NCBI RefSeq assembly: GCF_000760695.4
Contig: NZ_JHEG04000001.1
Location: forward strand, 4,484,895-4,548,894
Reading direction: 5' to 3'
DNA: 64,000 nt
Origin: Tolypothrix bouteillei VB521301
GTDB lineage: Bacteria; Cyanobacteriota; Cyanobacteriia; Cyanobacteriales; Nostocaceae
Positions 1 through 7,424 of this stretch are shown one piece after another (within the stretch, counting starts at the first letter, position 1; every line of letters starts with the position of its first letter). Under the pieces are notes generated by a model. That model did no database searches, was not told the origin of the DNA, and was given only the letters and a program-made list of their open reading frames with translations. A program made the translations under genes and the position numbers.

Positions 1-79
1 CGACAATTTTTAATGCCCACCTAACTTATGCATCAGTCCTATTATTTTCAGGAAATCACCTGAAGTGCAATCCGATCTT

Positions 80-964
80 CTAATCAGCAGAATTTGAAAC
101 TAACTCTGTGGCTTGAGTTACAGGAATCGTTGGGTATTCAGCGCTAGGTATGGGCATATTCCTTATTTCCCAAACCTTAAGTAAAATTAAATATTCGTAG
201 AAAGTTTGCAAGACACACCAGGTAAAACCCGCATACCCATCCAAGCAGCCACCTAAAACAAAATACATATAGAAGAAACGAATTAAAGGTCTAGCGGGTA
301 AGCGTAAAGACAAATCTTTGAGAGCACGACGCCGTTCAACTTCTGTCTTACCGAAAAATAAATTTTGCCAATAAACTTTTCCCCCCTCCAATTGGCGGAC
401 GGTTTCTTTAGCTTCATCTGTGGAATAGCGATTGTGTTTTTCTATCCAACGGCTGAAACCCTTACTACAGGTGTAATGAGGGTACGTTTCTTTTACAAAG
501 CTTGTAGAACCATCACACACTTCGCGTTCGGTGTGACCGTAGTCTATAAACCAGACTTTGCCGTGGCGGAAAAGGCGCATTTGATAGCGCGGGTATTGCG
601 TGCTGCGCCGAATCCATCGGTTCATAAACATAACTCGCTCGGCAACATAGTACCCGACGTATTCCTGACTTTGAATTGCTTTGTTGCACTCTGCAAACAG
701 TTCTGGTGTCATGCGCTCGTCTGCTTCGAGAATATAAACCCATTCGTGCTTGGGTGGTATATTTTCTAACATCCAAGTCCGTTGCTGACCGTGGCTTTCA
801 AAAGCGTGTTCTACAACACGTACCGGATAACGACTGGCGATTTCTACAGTGCGATCGCTACTGCATGAATCAACAACAATAATATCATCCGATAACATTG
901 CCGACTCTATACAAGCAGCAATGTCCAACTCTTCGTTATAAGTCAATATGTAAATCGAAAACAT
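80..964 (-). CDS. Family 2 glycosyltransferase
   Basis: This 294-residue protein has the GT-A fold start of family 2 glycosyltransferases: a FSIYILTYNEE N-terminus, a DSCSSDRT nucleotide-sugar segment near residue 32, and an EADER motif near residue 80 where the family usually has DADE and binds the metal. It resembles the WaaE/KdtX-like enzymes that add sugars to lipopolysaccharide or capsule precursors; the real acceptor is unknown. A hydrophobic stretch near residues 228-262 suggests membrane association. The start is the ATG at 964. The HpsJ-like gene about 150 bp further up the same strand fits a polysaccharide role, but this is inference from proximity. Confidence 0.85.
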   Translation of the reverse strand: MFSIYILTYNEELDIAACIESAMLSDDIIVVDSCSSDRTVEIASRYPVRVVEHAFESHGQQRTWMLENIPPKHEWVYILEADERMTPELFAECNKAIQSQEYVGYYVAERVMFMNRWIRRSTQYPRYQMRLFRHGKVWFIDYGHTEREVCDGSTSFVKETYPHYTCSKGFSRWIEKHNRYSTDEAKETVRQLEGGKVYWQNLFFGKTEVERRRALKDLSLRLPARPLIRFFYMYFVLGGCLDGYAGFTWCVLQTFYEYLILLKVWEIRNMPIPSAEYPTIPVTQATELVSNSAD

Positions 965-1108
965 CTCAAATTCTTAGTAATAATAACTAATTTGTGGCAA
1001 ATTATACTTTTTGTCAAATGTGATGGCAACAAGTATTGAGCCAGATGCAGTGGCAGTATGAACCACTAAAGATGAGGTGATTGATTCTACTGCCTGCCTT
1101 AGAGTGAA

Positions 1109-1945
1109 TTACCGTGCAGGAACCTTACGTCCACCACCTTGTGTAGCACCAGTACTTCTGATTCCCGTCCAACCAATGATGATGTAACCGATAGATAACA
1201 GCAAACTACTCATTCCAATTCGCAATCCTGATTTCCATGCCCGTTCTCTGGCTTGTTTCTCAGCTTCTTCCCTGCGCTCCCGAATCGTACTCAGTTGTTG
1301 AGTTGCTAAAGCTTGAGGATCGCTTTGCTGGGCAATAAATTTATCAAGTTCTTGGGGATTCGCCTTAAACTTCTTGAGCAAATCTTTTTGAGCTTGGGGA
1401 ATATTGGGGTTTTCAAGTGCTTGTTTGTACCGTTGCTCGTCTTTCAGCAGTTCGGAAAACTGGTTTTTGATTTGAGATTTTTGCTGTTCTACGGCTGCGC
1501 GGACTTTATCGTTACTCAATTGAGCTTGCACTTGATTGAGCTGGGTTTTTAATTGATTTTCTGCGGCTTCAGCATCCTTATTGATTTGCTCTACTCTAGT
1601 GGCACTTGCTTGACGAATATTATTCAGGTGTAAGGGAAAAATCAGCAAAAACATCAAGCCCAAAATGCTTGACAGTATGAATGCTGGAAATCTCAAATCG
1701 ATACCGGGACGACTTCCATCATCCATACTGTCAATCCAGTACCCCGCAAAAAGGAAACCTAAACCCACAAGCGGCACAATTCCTCGATCGACTAGCGCCG
1801 TCGCCAAATCAATTTGCCATGCCTTATTAGTAGGTTGGAAAGGAAATAACAGAATCAAAAAGTCTACAAAGAAAGACACTATTAGAATGAGTCCCACAAC
1901 CTTAGCAGTGCGGGCAGCAGTGATAGCAGCTAAATGATTATTCAT
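1109..1945 (-). CDS. HpsJ-family membrane protein
   Basis: The protein has several hydrophobic segments in its first half, a long charged and glutamine-rich coiled-coil region (about residues 110-225), and a final membrane segment near the C-terminus. This layout and the sequence match cyanobacterial HpsJ-like proteins linked to hormogonium polysaccharide secretion. I chose the ATG at 1945 (MNNHLAAI) because the seven residues upstream look non-conserved; 1966 is the alternative. Its molecular activity is not known. The neighbouring glycosyltransferase on the same strand supports an exopolysaccharide context. Family recognition is from memory of the sequence pattern, so the name is moderately sure. 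Confidence 0.7.
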   Translation of the reverse strand: MNNHLAAITAARTAKVVGLILIVSFFVDFLILLFPFQPTNKAWQIDLATALVDRGIVPLVGLGFLFAGYWIDSMDDGSRPGIDLRFPAFILSSILGLMFLLIFPLHLNNIRQASATRVEQINKDAEAAENQLKTQLNQVQAQLSNDKVRAAVEQQKSQIKNQFSELLKDEQRYKQALENPNIPQAQKDLLKKFKANPQELDKFIAQQSDPQALATQQLSTIRERREEAEKQARERAWKSGLRIGMSSLLLSIGYIIIGWTGIRSTGATQGGGRKVPAR

Positions 1946-2175
1946 AGTTTTTTGTCTCGCATACAACAGTAAAAGTCTTGTTCCATTCCAAGGTACTGGA
2001 ATATTGTTCCCATGATGCTACCCGTTGTTTATGATTGGGAGATGATTTTTTAGAATTGGAGATTGGGAAATGAGTGATTCTCCCTTATATCCCTTCCTGT
2101 CCCCAACTCAATATACTTGTGTTGAAGAATACCAAATAAACCTTCACACCCTTTGTGTCAACAGTAAATACTCCT

Positions 2176-2811
2176 TTAGGGGGAAGAAATATATTTTTCC
2201 CACAAAGGTAAATCTTCTGGGCGATCGATATCGCGTAGAACAGGTAAGCAATCAACTGATAAATTCAGCAGATGGGCAATCTCTATAGTTTGTTGTAGGA
2301 CTTGAGAAGTTCCCCAGGAGATGTTAGCAAATAAGTTTGGTATGGGGCGTTGCAGACCAATCAAGTAATAACCACCATCTTCTGCTGGACCTAGCACGAG
2401 GTCTTGACGCTCGAGTTGCTCAAAGGCTTTGACAAGAATTTCAGCATTGAGATCGGGACAATCTGTCCCAATGATGATGACTCTTTGAGCTCCTGATTCA
2501 AAAGCAGAAAGCAGCGATCGCACCAAGCGCACACCCAAGTCACCTTCTCCTTGGGGCTGGCAGTTTAAGTCAGATCCAAGCCAATCATGTAAGGTCTGCA
2601 AATTTCCACCTGCAAACCGCACTTCAAAAGATAAACTAAAGCCTGTAAGTAGCTGTTTTACCTGAGAAATTGTGTGTTCCGTCATTTGGCGCTGAAGCTC
2701 AGCTGCGCCTTCTGCACCCAAAGCGCTTATCAATCGAGTTTTTGTCTTGCCCGGTTCGGGATAGCGAGTAAATATGACTAGATGCTGTTTTGCGATTTGT
2801 GATAATGGCAT
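2176..2811 (-). CDS. DUF2064 / TIGR04282-type glycosyltransferase-like protein
   Basis: The 211-residue protein begins with HLVIFTRYPEPGKTKTRL, the signature of the DUF2064 nucleotidyl/glycosyl-transferase-like family, and continues with IIGTDCPDL and LGPAEDGGYYLIGL, the two other conserved blocks that form the GT-A nucleotide-binding site. Family members are named after an arsenosugar-biosynthesis association, but the substrate here is unknown. Length is typical and the ORF looks intact. The ATG at 2811 is followed directly by the conserved domain. It stands alone between the HpsJ-like gene and the divergent HU gene, so context gives no further hint. Confidence 0.85.
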   Translation of the reverse strand: MPLSQIAKQHLVIFTRYPEPGKTKTRLISALGAEGAAELQRQMTEHTISQVKQLLTGFSLSFEVRFAGGNLQTLHDWLGSDLNCQPQGEGDLGVRLVRSLLSAFESGAQRVIIIGTDCPDLNAEILVKAFEQLERQDLVLGPAEDGGYYLIGLQRPIPNLFANISWGTSQVLQQTIEIAHLLNLSVDCLPVLRDIDRPEDLPLWEKYISSP

Positions 2812-3183
2812 TGGATAGGTGGATTTTAGATTTTGGATGCGTGGATTTTAGATTGCGAATTGTGAATTGTTTTCCTCCTAGATAGAGTCACAAGGGTATT
2901 TACTAAGTACTTATTCCTACTTTTGAGGTGTTTTTTGGTGCCACAATTACCCAATTTATACAAAAAATCCTGAAATCTATATAAATTAATGGTTTCATCT
3001 ATCCACTTCTGGCTGGGACACTTTAGAATGATTCATTGAAAAGTCGAGCCGATGGGAGTTACAGCCCTTTTAGGCATAAATACCCAAAAAGATCGACTTC
3101 TGTAAATCTCCGAATAAAAAATTCAGTAGAGATGCATCAGGGAGCATCTGTACAAAATCTCAAGTAAACCCTAGGAGTTTGAC
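2812..3183. promoter_or_regulatory. Divergent intergenic region upstream of the HU gene
   Basis: This AT-rich stretch of 372 bp separates two divergent genes and holds no ORF I would call. It must contain the HU promoter and leader; a ribosome binding site (AGGAG) lies at about 3172-3176, just before the HU ATG. A short inverted pair (GATGCATC, 3130-3137, and GAGCATC downstream) is visible, but I assign no function to it. Confidence 0.4.
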
Positions 3184-3468
3184 ATGAATAAAGGCGAATT
3201 AGTTGATGCAGTCGCAGAAAAAGCTAGCGTGACCAAAAAACAAGCTGATGCAGTTCTGACAGCTGCACTGGAAACCATCATTGAAGCGGTGTCCTCTGGA
3301 GACAAAGTGACGCTGGTGGGATTTGGCTCTTTTGAATCACGGGAACGTAAAGCCCGTGAAGGTCGCAACCCCAAAACCAACGAGAAGATGGAAATTCCTG
3401 CAACTAAAGTTCCTGCATTTTCTGCTGGAAAACTGTTTAGGGAAAAAGTTGCGCCCCCAAAATCATAG
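3184..3468 (+). CDS. hup: HU-family DNA-binding protein (HanA type)
   Basis: This 94-residue protein is a full-length HU: an N-terminal helical dimerisation part (MNKGELVDAVAEKA), the GFGSFE turn near residue 47, and the beta-arm GRNPKTNEKMEIPATKVPAF that intercalates into DNA. It bends and compacts DNA as a dimer on the nucleoid. The sequence is almost identical to my recollection of Anabaena HanA, which is needed for heterocyst differentiation. It has an AGGAG site 7 bases before its ATG. cobD follows only about 25 bases downstream, so some co-transcription is possible although the functions are unrelated. Confidence 0.95.
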   Translation: MNKGELVDAVAEKASVTKKQADAVLTAALETIIEAVSSGDKVTLVGFGSFESRERKAREGRNPKTNEKMEIPATKVPAFSAGKLFREKVAPPKS

Positions 3469-3491
3469 GTTCTCCCAAGCGTGAGCCTTTT

Positions 3492-4604
3492 TTGGTGCGG
3501 CGACCTAAACATGGGGGAAATTTAGCTTGGGCGGCTGCACTGGCTGGTTGTCCCCCAGATGCAATTCTGGATTTTTCTGCCAGCATTAGCCCTTTGGGAC
3601 CTCCAAGAAGCGCTCTCGCTGCTATTGCGTCCCAATTGGATAATCTCAGACATTATCCAGACCCAAATTACTGTGAACTGAGACTTGCTCTCAGTCACTT
3701 TCATCAACTATCTCCCGAGTGGATTTTGCCGGGTAACGGCTCGGCAGAGTTACTCTCTCTTGCAGGCAGAGAATTAGCACAATTAGCCGCAACAGTTTTG
3801 ATCGCTCCAGCCTTTGGCGACTACTATCGAGCGCTAGCGGCATATAATGCCAAAGTTCTGGAGTTTCCCGTGTCATTAACAGCCACTGCTTTGCAGGAAT
3901 CACCTCCTTTGAATTCAGTGGCGTTCTTAAATCCTTTGTCAGAAATTCTTGACAAAGGACAAAGGACAAACGAGCGAGGACTATTGCTCAATAATCCTCA
4001 CAATCCAACAGGAAAGTTATTTTCGCGGGAAGCCATTCTGCCATATCTGGAGACATTTGCTTTGGTGGTAGTAGATGAAGCTTTTATGGATTTTTTGCCT
4101 CCAGATCGAGAACAAAGCTTGATTGAGATGGTGCAAGATTATCCAAACTTAGTGATTTTGCGATCGCTGACCAAATTCTACAGTTTGCCAGGATTGCGTC
4201 TGGGATATGCAATCGCGCATCCCGATAGATTGCAGCGCTGGCAGTTATGGCGCGACCCTTGGCCTGTAAACACATTAGCCGCCGCCGCCGCCGTCGCGGC
4301 TCTCCAAGATAAGGTGTTTCAGGCAGAAACTTGGGCATGGTTAACACCAACAAGAAACCAGCTTTTCCTTGGTTTAGCCTCTTTGCCAGAATTACAACCT
4401 TTGGATGGTGCTGCTAATTTTTTACTCGTTGAGTCACAACAATCTGTATTGCAGTTGCAGCAAAAATTACTCAAAGAACACCGAATTTTGATTCGGGATT
4501 GCCTAAGTTTTCCTGAATTAGGCGATCGCTATTTCCGTGTTGCCGTGCTTTCTTCTTTAGATAACCAGCGCTTGCTAAAAGCTTTATCATTAGTCATTAG
4601 CTAA
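3492..4604 (+). CDS. cobD: Threonine-phosphate decarboxylase (CobD)
   Basis: A fold-type I PLP enzyme of the histidinol-phosphate aminotransferase superfamily. It starts with the CobD-specific HGGN and LDFSASISPLGPP blocks, has LLNNPHNPTGKL and VVDEAFMDF, and carries the PLP-binding lysine in SLTKFYSLPGLRLGY near residue 228. CobD decarboxylates threonine phosphate to the aminopropanol phosphate used for the cobalamin (or pseudocobalamin) nucleotide loop. The start is uncertain: TTG at 3492 or GTG at 3495, with no strong ribosome site. The next native gene downstream (from 8914) is separated by the inserted IscB element, so the two may originally have been neighbours. Confidence 0.88.
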   Translation: MVRRPKHGGNLAWAAALAGCPPDAILDFSASISPLGPPRSALAAIASQLDNLRHYPDPNYCELRLALSHFHQLSPEWILPGNGSAELLSLAGRELAQLAATVLIAPAFGDYYRALAAYNAKVLEFPVSLTATALQESPPLNSVAFLNPLSEILDKGQRTNERGLLLNNPHNPTGKLFSREAILPYLETFALVVVDEAFMDFLPPDREQSLIEMVQDYPNLVILRSLTKFYSLPGLRLGYAIAHPDRLQRWQLWRDPWPVNTLAAAAAVAALQDKVFQAETWAWLTPTRNQLFLGLASLPELQPLDGAANFLLVESQQSVLQLQQKLLKEHRILIRDCLSFPELGDRYFRVAVLSSLDNQRLLKALSLVIS

Positions 4605-4638
4605 ATGATGACTAATGACTAACGACCTAACGGGAGAA

Positions 4639-4683
4639 CCAGTCGCTTAAGGTGGGAGACCTTCCTGTAGCGCTGGTCTCACA
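4639..4683. repeat. Short palindromic interspersed repeat (copy 1)
   Basis: An imperfect palindromic unit that starts CCAGTCGC and ends GCGCTGG followed by CTCAC, with inner GGTGGGAGACC. The same outer pattern recurs at 8241-8285 inside iscB and at 24749-24792 inside the GHL10 gene. It lies just outside the left end of the IscB element. Confidence 0.65.
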
Positions 4684-4711
4684 AAGGACCAAGGAAAAAA
4701 AAACGTCAGCA

Positions 4712-4732
4712 CCCCGCACTAAAGTGACGGGG
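4712..4732 (+). repeat. Left-end hairpin of the IscB element
   Basis: Stem CCCCG (4712-4716) with CGGGG (4728-4732), continued by CAC with GTG around a TAAA loop. It mirrors the right-end hairpin at 8868-8888 with one compensatory base-pair change. It may serve both as the DNA end structure and as the first stem of the omega RNA. Confidence 0.7.
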
Positions 4733-4801
4733 CTTCATGCCCCAGAATTTTGGTTAGTTGACCAGCCTAAGTACTTCAAGTACTACGTTTAAAGGCAAGT
4801 C
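4712..4801 (+). ncRNA. Omega (HEARO-type) guide RNA scaffold, 5' part
   Basis: The region between the left end and the intron is non-coding and rich in helices: the CCCCG hairpin, an AGTAC/GTACT hairpin (4770-4784), and GTTTAAAGG (4787-4795), which is complementary to CCTTTAAAC at 7378-7386 beyond the intron. IscB proteins use an RNA encoded directly upstream of iscB whose guide comes from sequence just outside the left end. Adding this part to 7280-7424 gives about 235 nt, the usual omega RNA scaffold size. Identity is inferred from position, size and pairing, not from an alignment. Confidence 0.6.
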
Positions 4802-5411
4802 GTGCGATTCGTTCACTCGAAATGAGTACTTATACTCAGGGATGAGTGGCAAGGGAATAAGAACCGAGTAATCGGAACAGAACCTTTGACAACTAAATGA
4901 CCATGAGGGTGATTACCTTAGAAATCCTAGAGTACAAGAATAAAAGTCCCTCCCCGTAGGTGCAACGGTGACAGCATCACCTCCAAGGTAGCGACTAGCC
5001 ATCAATCCTTGAAGCGAGGTGAAAAGGAGGTAAACTGGTAGCCCAAACTGGTTCTCCTTCGAGCATGAACCTATGAGTAGCGTCAGCGAAGATGTGCCTT
5101 AACCGTCGTAATCTAAAACCAGCGCAATCAGGCTGTCGCTGGAGCCAAAAGGCAATGGATAAGGGGCTGGCAAGTAACTTGTTGACCAGCACGCACTCCC
5201 AATAAACCCGGCGGATAGCATCGCTCTAAAGGTTTAAATAATGGTCATTTGGAACGAAGTAACCTAACATCCACTCTCAGTCGGTCGATACTGAGTAGGT
5301 GCTAACCGTATGTGGTGTTAGGAAAGATTGGGTCAGAAGCGAACGCCTCGTGTAATAACGAGGATATGCTGACGGACTCACGGTGATTTGGAATGTAGAG
5401 TCACAGTAGCA

Positions 5412-7181
5412 ATGAATATGGCTAATACACGAGGAGTCACAACAGGAATAAACGATGAAGCAACCCCTTCTTTAAGGGAAAAGCCGACTCATGAAACTGA
5501 AAATGACAAATCGATGGTGGACTGGAGACACATCGACTGGCGCAAGCTGGAAAAACGTGTTTTTAAGTTGCAAAAACGAATCTACAAAGCCTCTGAACGT
5601 GGTGATGTCAAAGCAGTTCGTAAACTCCAAAAGACGCTGATGAAGTCCTGGAGTGCAAAGTGTCTCGCGGTTAGACGGGTAACACAAGACAACCAAGGTA
5701 AGAAGACGGCGGGTGTGGACGGTGTGAAATCACTGACCCCAAAGCAACGTCTCACCTTAGTTGCTAAATTAAAACTAGGTTCAAAGGTATCGCCTACCAG
5801 GCGCGTATGGATTCCAAAACCTGGTAAGGACGAAAAAAGACCATTAGGCATCCCGACAATGTATGACCGCGCACTGCAAGCTCTCGTTAAAATGGCACTT
5901 GAGCCAGAATGGGAGGCTAAATTTGAACCTAACTCATATGGGTTCAGACCAGGGCGTTCATGCCACGATGCTATCGAAGCAATATTTAATAGTATGAGGC
6001 ACAAACCAAAATTTGTGCTTGATGCCGATATATCAAAGTGCTTCGATAAAATCGACCATTTGGCACTGCTTCAAAAATTAAATACATTCCCCACCATTCG
6101 CCGACAAATTCGTGCTTGGTTAAAAGCGGGAGTGATGGATAATCAGCAGTTCCAAGAGACATCTGAGGGAACACCGCAAGGCGGAGTCATTTCTCCACTA
6201 TTAGCGAATGTAGCCCTCCACGGAATGGAAGAACGGATTAAACAATATGCTGAAACATTGCCCGGTTTAAAACGGGAAAATCGCAAAAGTATATCATTAA
6301 TTCGTTATGCCGATGATTTCGTAATTCTACACGAAAATCTAACCGTTGTCCAAAGATGCCAGATAATTATATCTGAATGGTTAAAAAGCATGAATTTAGA
6401 GTTGAAGCCTTCAAAAACACGCCTAACTCACACTCTAAACAAGTATAAGGAAGAAGAACCAGGATTTAATTTTCTTGGTTTTAATATCAGGCAGTTTTCA
6501 GTGGGTAAACATCACTCGAAAAAGGGCTTCAAAATAATCATCACCCCAAGTAAGGAAAAGCAGAGGATACACTACGAGCGAATAGCTAGTATCATCGATG
6601 ACTACAGCACAGCGCCGCAAGAGGCGCTAATTAGTCGGCTCAACCCGATAATTAAAGGATGGTCTAACTACTATTCGACAGTAGTAAGCAGTGAAGCTTA
6701 CGCCAACCTCGATAGTCTTATGTATCCAAAACTTAGAGCTTGGGCAAAACGCCGTCATCCAAATAAATCAGGGAAATGGGTAGCTAAGAAATATTGGCGC
6801 ACTATTGGCGGTGATAATTGGGTATTCGCCACAACGTACAAAGGTAATCTCAGGTGGTTAACAAACCACACAGATACACCCATAGTACGCCACGTAAAAG
6901 TAAAAGGCGATGCTAGTCCATACGATGGCAACCTAATTTATTGGAGTTCAAGAATGGGCGCACACCCCGAAATGCCAAAAAGAGTGGCAACACTCTTAAA
7001 GCAACAGAAAGGAAAATGCGCTCATTGCGGATTGTATTTTCGTGAAGAAGATGTAATGGAGATTGACCACAAAATACCCCTAAGCAAAGGGGGTAAAGAC
7101 GAATATAAAAATCTCCAGCTATTACATAGACACTGCCATGATATAAAAACAGCTGAAGATGGTTCGGTTGGGGGTATGTAA
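5412..7181 (+). CDS. ltrA: Group II intron-encoded reverse transcriptase/maturase with HNH domain
   Basis: The protein (about 589 residues from ATG 5412) has an N-terminal RT0 region, the RT palm with RVWIPKPGK, RPLGIPTMYDRALQ, YGFRPGRSCHDAI and the catalytic YADDF near residue 300, then the maturase thumb (GWSNYY). The C-terminal HNH nuclease shows CAHCG, IDHKIPLSKGG and HRHCHD. It binds its intron RNA to aid splicing, then nicks target DNA and reverse transcribes the intron into it. The ORF is open upstream to 5388; ATG 5412 or 5418 are plausible starts. It sits in domain IV of the intron and reads through without frameshift. Confidence 0.92.
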   Translation: MNMANTRGVTTGINDEATPSLREKPTHETENDKSMVDWRHIDWRKLEKRVFKLQKRIYKASERGDVKAVRKLQKTLMKSWSAKCLAVRRVTQDNQGKKTAGVDGVKSLTPKQRLTLVAKLKLGSKVSPTRRVWIPKPGKDEKRPLGIPTMYDRALQALVKMALEPEWEAKFEPNSYGFRPGRSCHDAIEAIFNSMRHKPKFVLDADISKCFDKIDHLALLQKLNTFPTIRRQIRAWLKAGVMDNQQFQETSEGTPQGGVISPLLANVALHGMEERIKQYAETLPGLKRENRKSISLIRYADDFVILHENLTVVQRCQIIISEWLKSMNLELKPSKTRLTHTLNKYKEEEPGFNFLGFNIRQFSVGKHHSKKGFKIIITPSKEKQRIHYERIASIIDDYSTAPQEALISRLNPIIKGWSNYYSTVVSSEAYANLDSLMYPKLRAWAKRRHPNKSGKWVAKKYWRTIGGDNWVFATTYKGNLRWLTNHTDTPIVRHVKVKGDASPYDGNLIYWSSRMGAHPEMPKRVATLLKQQKGKCAHCGLYFREEDVMEIDHKIPLSKGGKDEYKNLQLLHRHCHDIKTAEDGSVGGM

Positions 7182-7205
7182 TTAGACAAGCACCAAATTA
7201 CTGAG

Positions 7206-7239
7206 GAGCCGGATGAGGTGAAAGTCTCACGTCCGGTTT
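7206..7239 (+). ncRNA. Group II intron domain V
   Basis: A 34-nt hairpin with the AGC catalytic triad at 7207-7209, a GAAA tetraloop at 7220-7223, and the two-base bulge region ACG at 7229-7231. This is the most conserved part of the ribozyme and fixes the intron's strand and 3' end. Confidence 0.9.
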
Positions 7240-7279
7240 TGAAGACGAGTCGCTCTGGCGACGGAGCGGCTTAGTTTAC

Positions 7280-7424
7280 TAAAGACTCACCAGCAGATGC
7301 GTAGCCAGTTTGCTGCTCTGAGATCGAATAGTTAAACATCTTTACGAGGGGTAAAGCAGTGCTATTTGAAAGTACTACCTTTAAACATTGGCGAGGCTAA
7401 TATCACCCGAAAGGAGGGACACTT
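7280..7424 (+). ncRNA. Omega (HEARO-type) guide RNA scaffold, 3' part
   Basis: Non-coding region between the intron and iscB. It begins TAAAGACT, which with AGTC at 4798-4801 forms a hairpin once the intron is removed. It also holds a CAGCA/TGCTG helix (7291-7315), a CTTTAC/GTAAAG hairpin (7340-7356) and CCTTTAAAC (7378-7386), which pairs with the 5' part. The iscB ribosome site (AAGGAGGG, 7411-7418) lies at its 3' end, so the RNA and the mRNA leader overlap, as in other iscB loci. Confidence 0.6.

Larger units (their letters stand above)
4802..7279 (+). mobile_element. Group II intron (chloroplast-like type) inserted in the omega RNA region
   Basis: The 5' end matches the group II consensus GTGCG at 4802. 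Domain V is at 7206-7239, and domain VI follows with a stem (AGTCGCTC with GAGCGGCT) and an unpaired A at 7273. The intron ends with AC at 7278-7279, which puts the branch A 7 bases from the 3' end as expected. About 580 bases of structured RNA (domains I-III) precede the ORF in domain IV. All parts needed for splicing and retrohoming appear present, so the intron looks recent and probably active. The precise boundary is supported by the exon hairpin restored when 4801 is joined to 7280. Confidence 0.85.

Noticed and set aside
365..769. Open frame on the plus strand
   Set aside because: Lies entirely antisense to the glycosyltransferase gene and has no protein-like features.
2070..2288. 72-codon ORF on the plus strand
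   Set aside because: Overlaps the end of the DUF2064 gene on the other strand and looks random.
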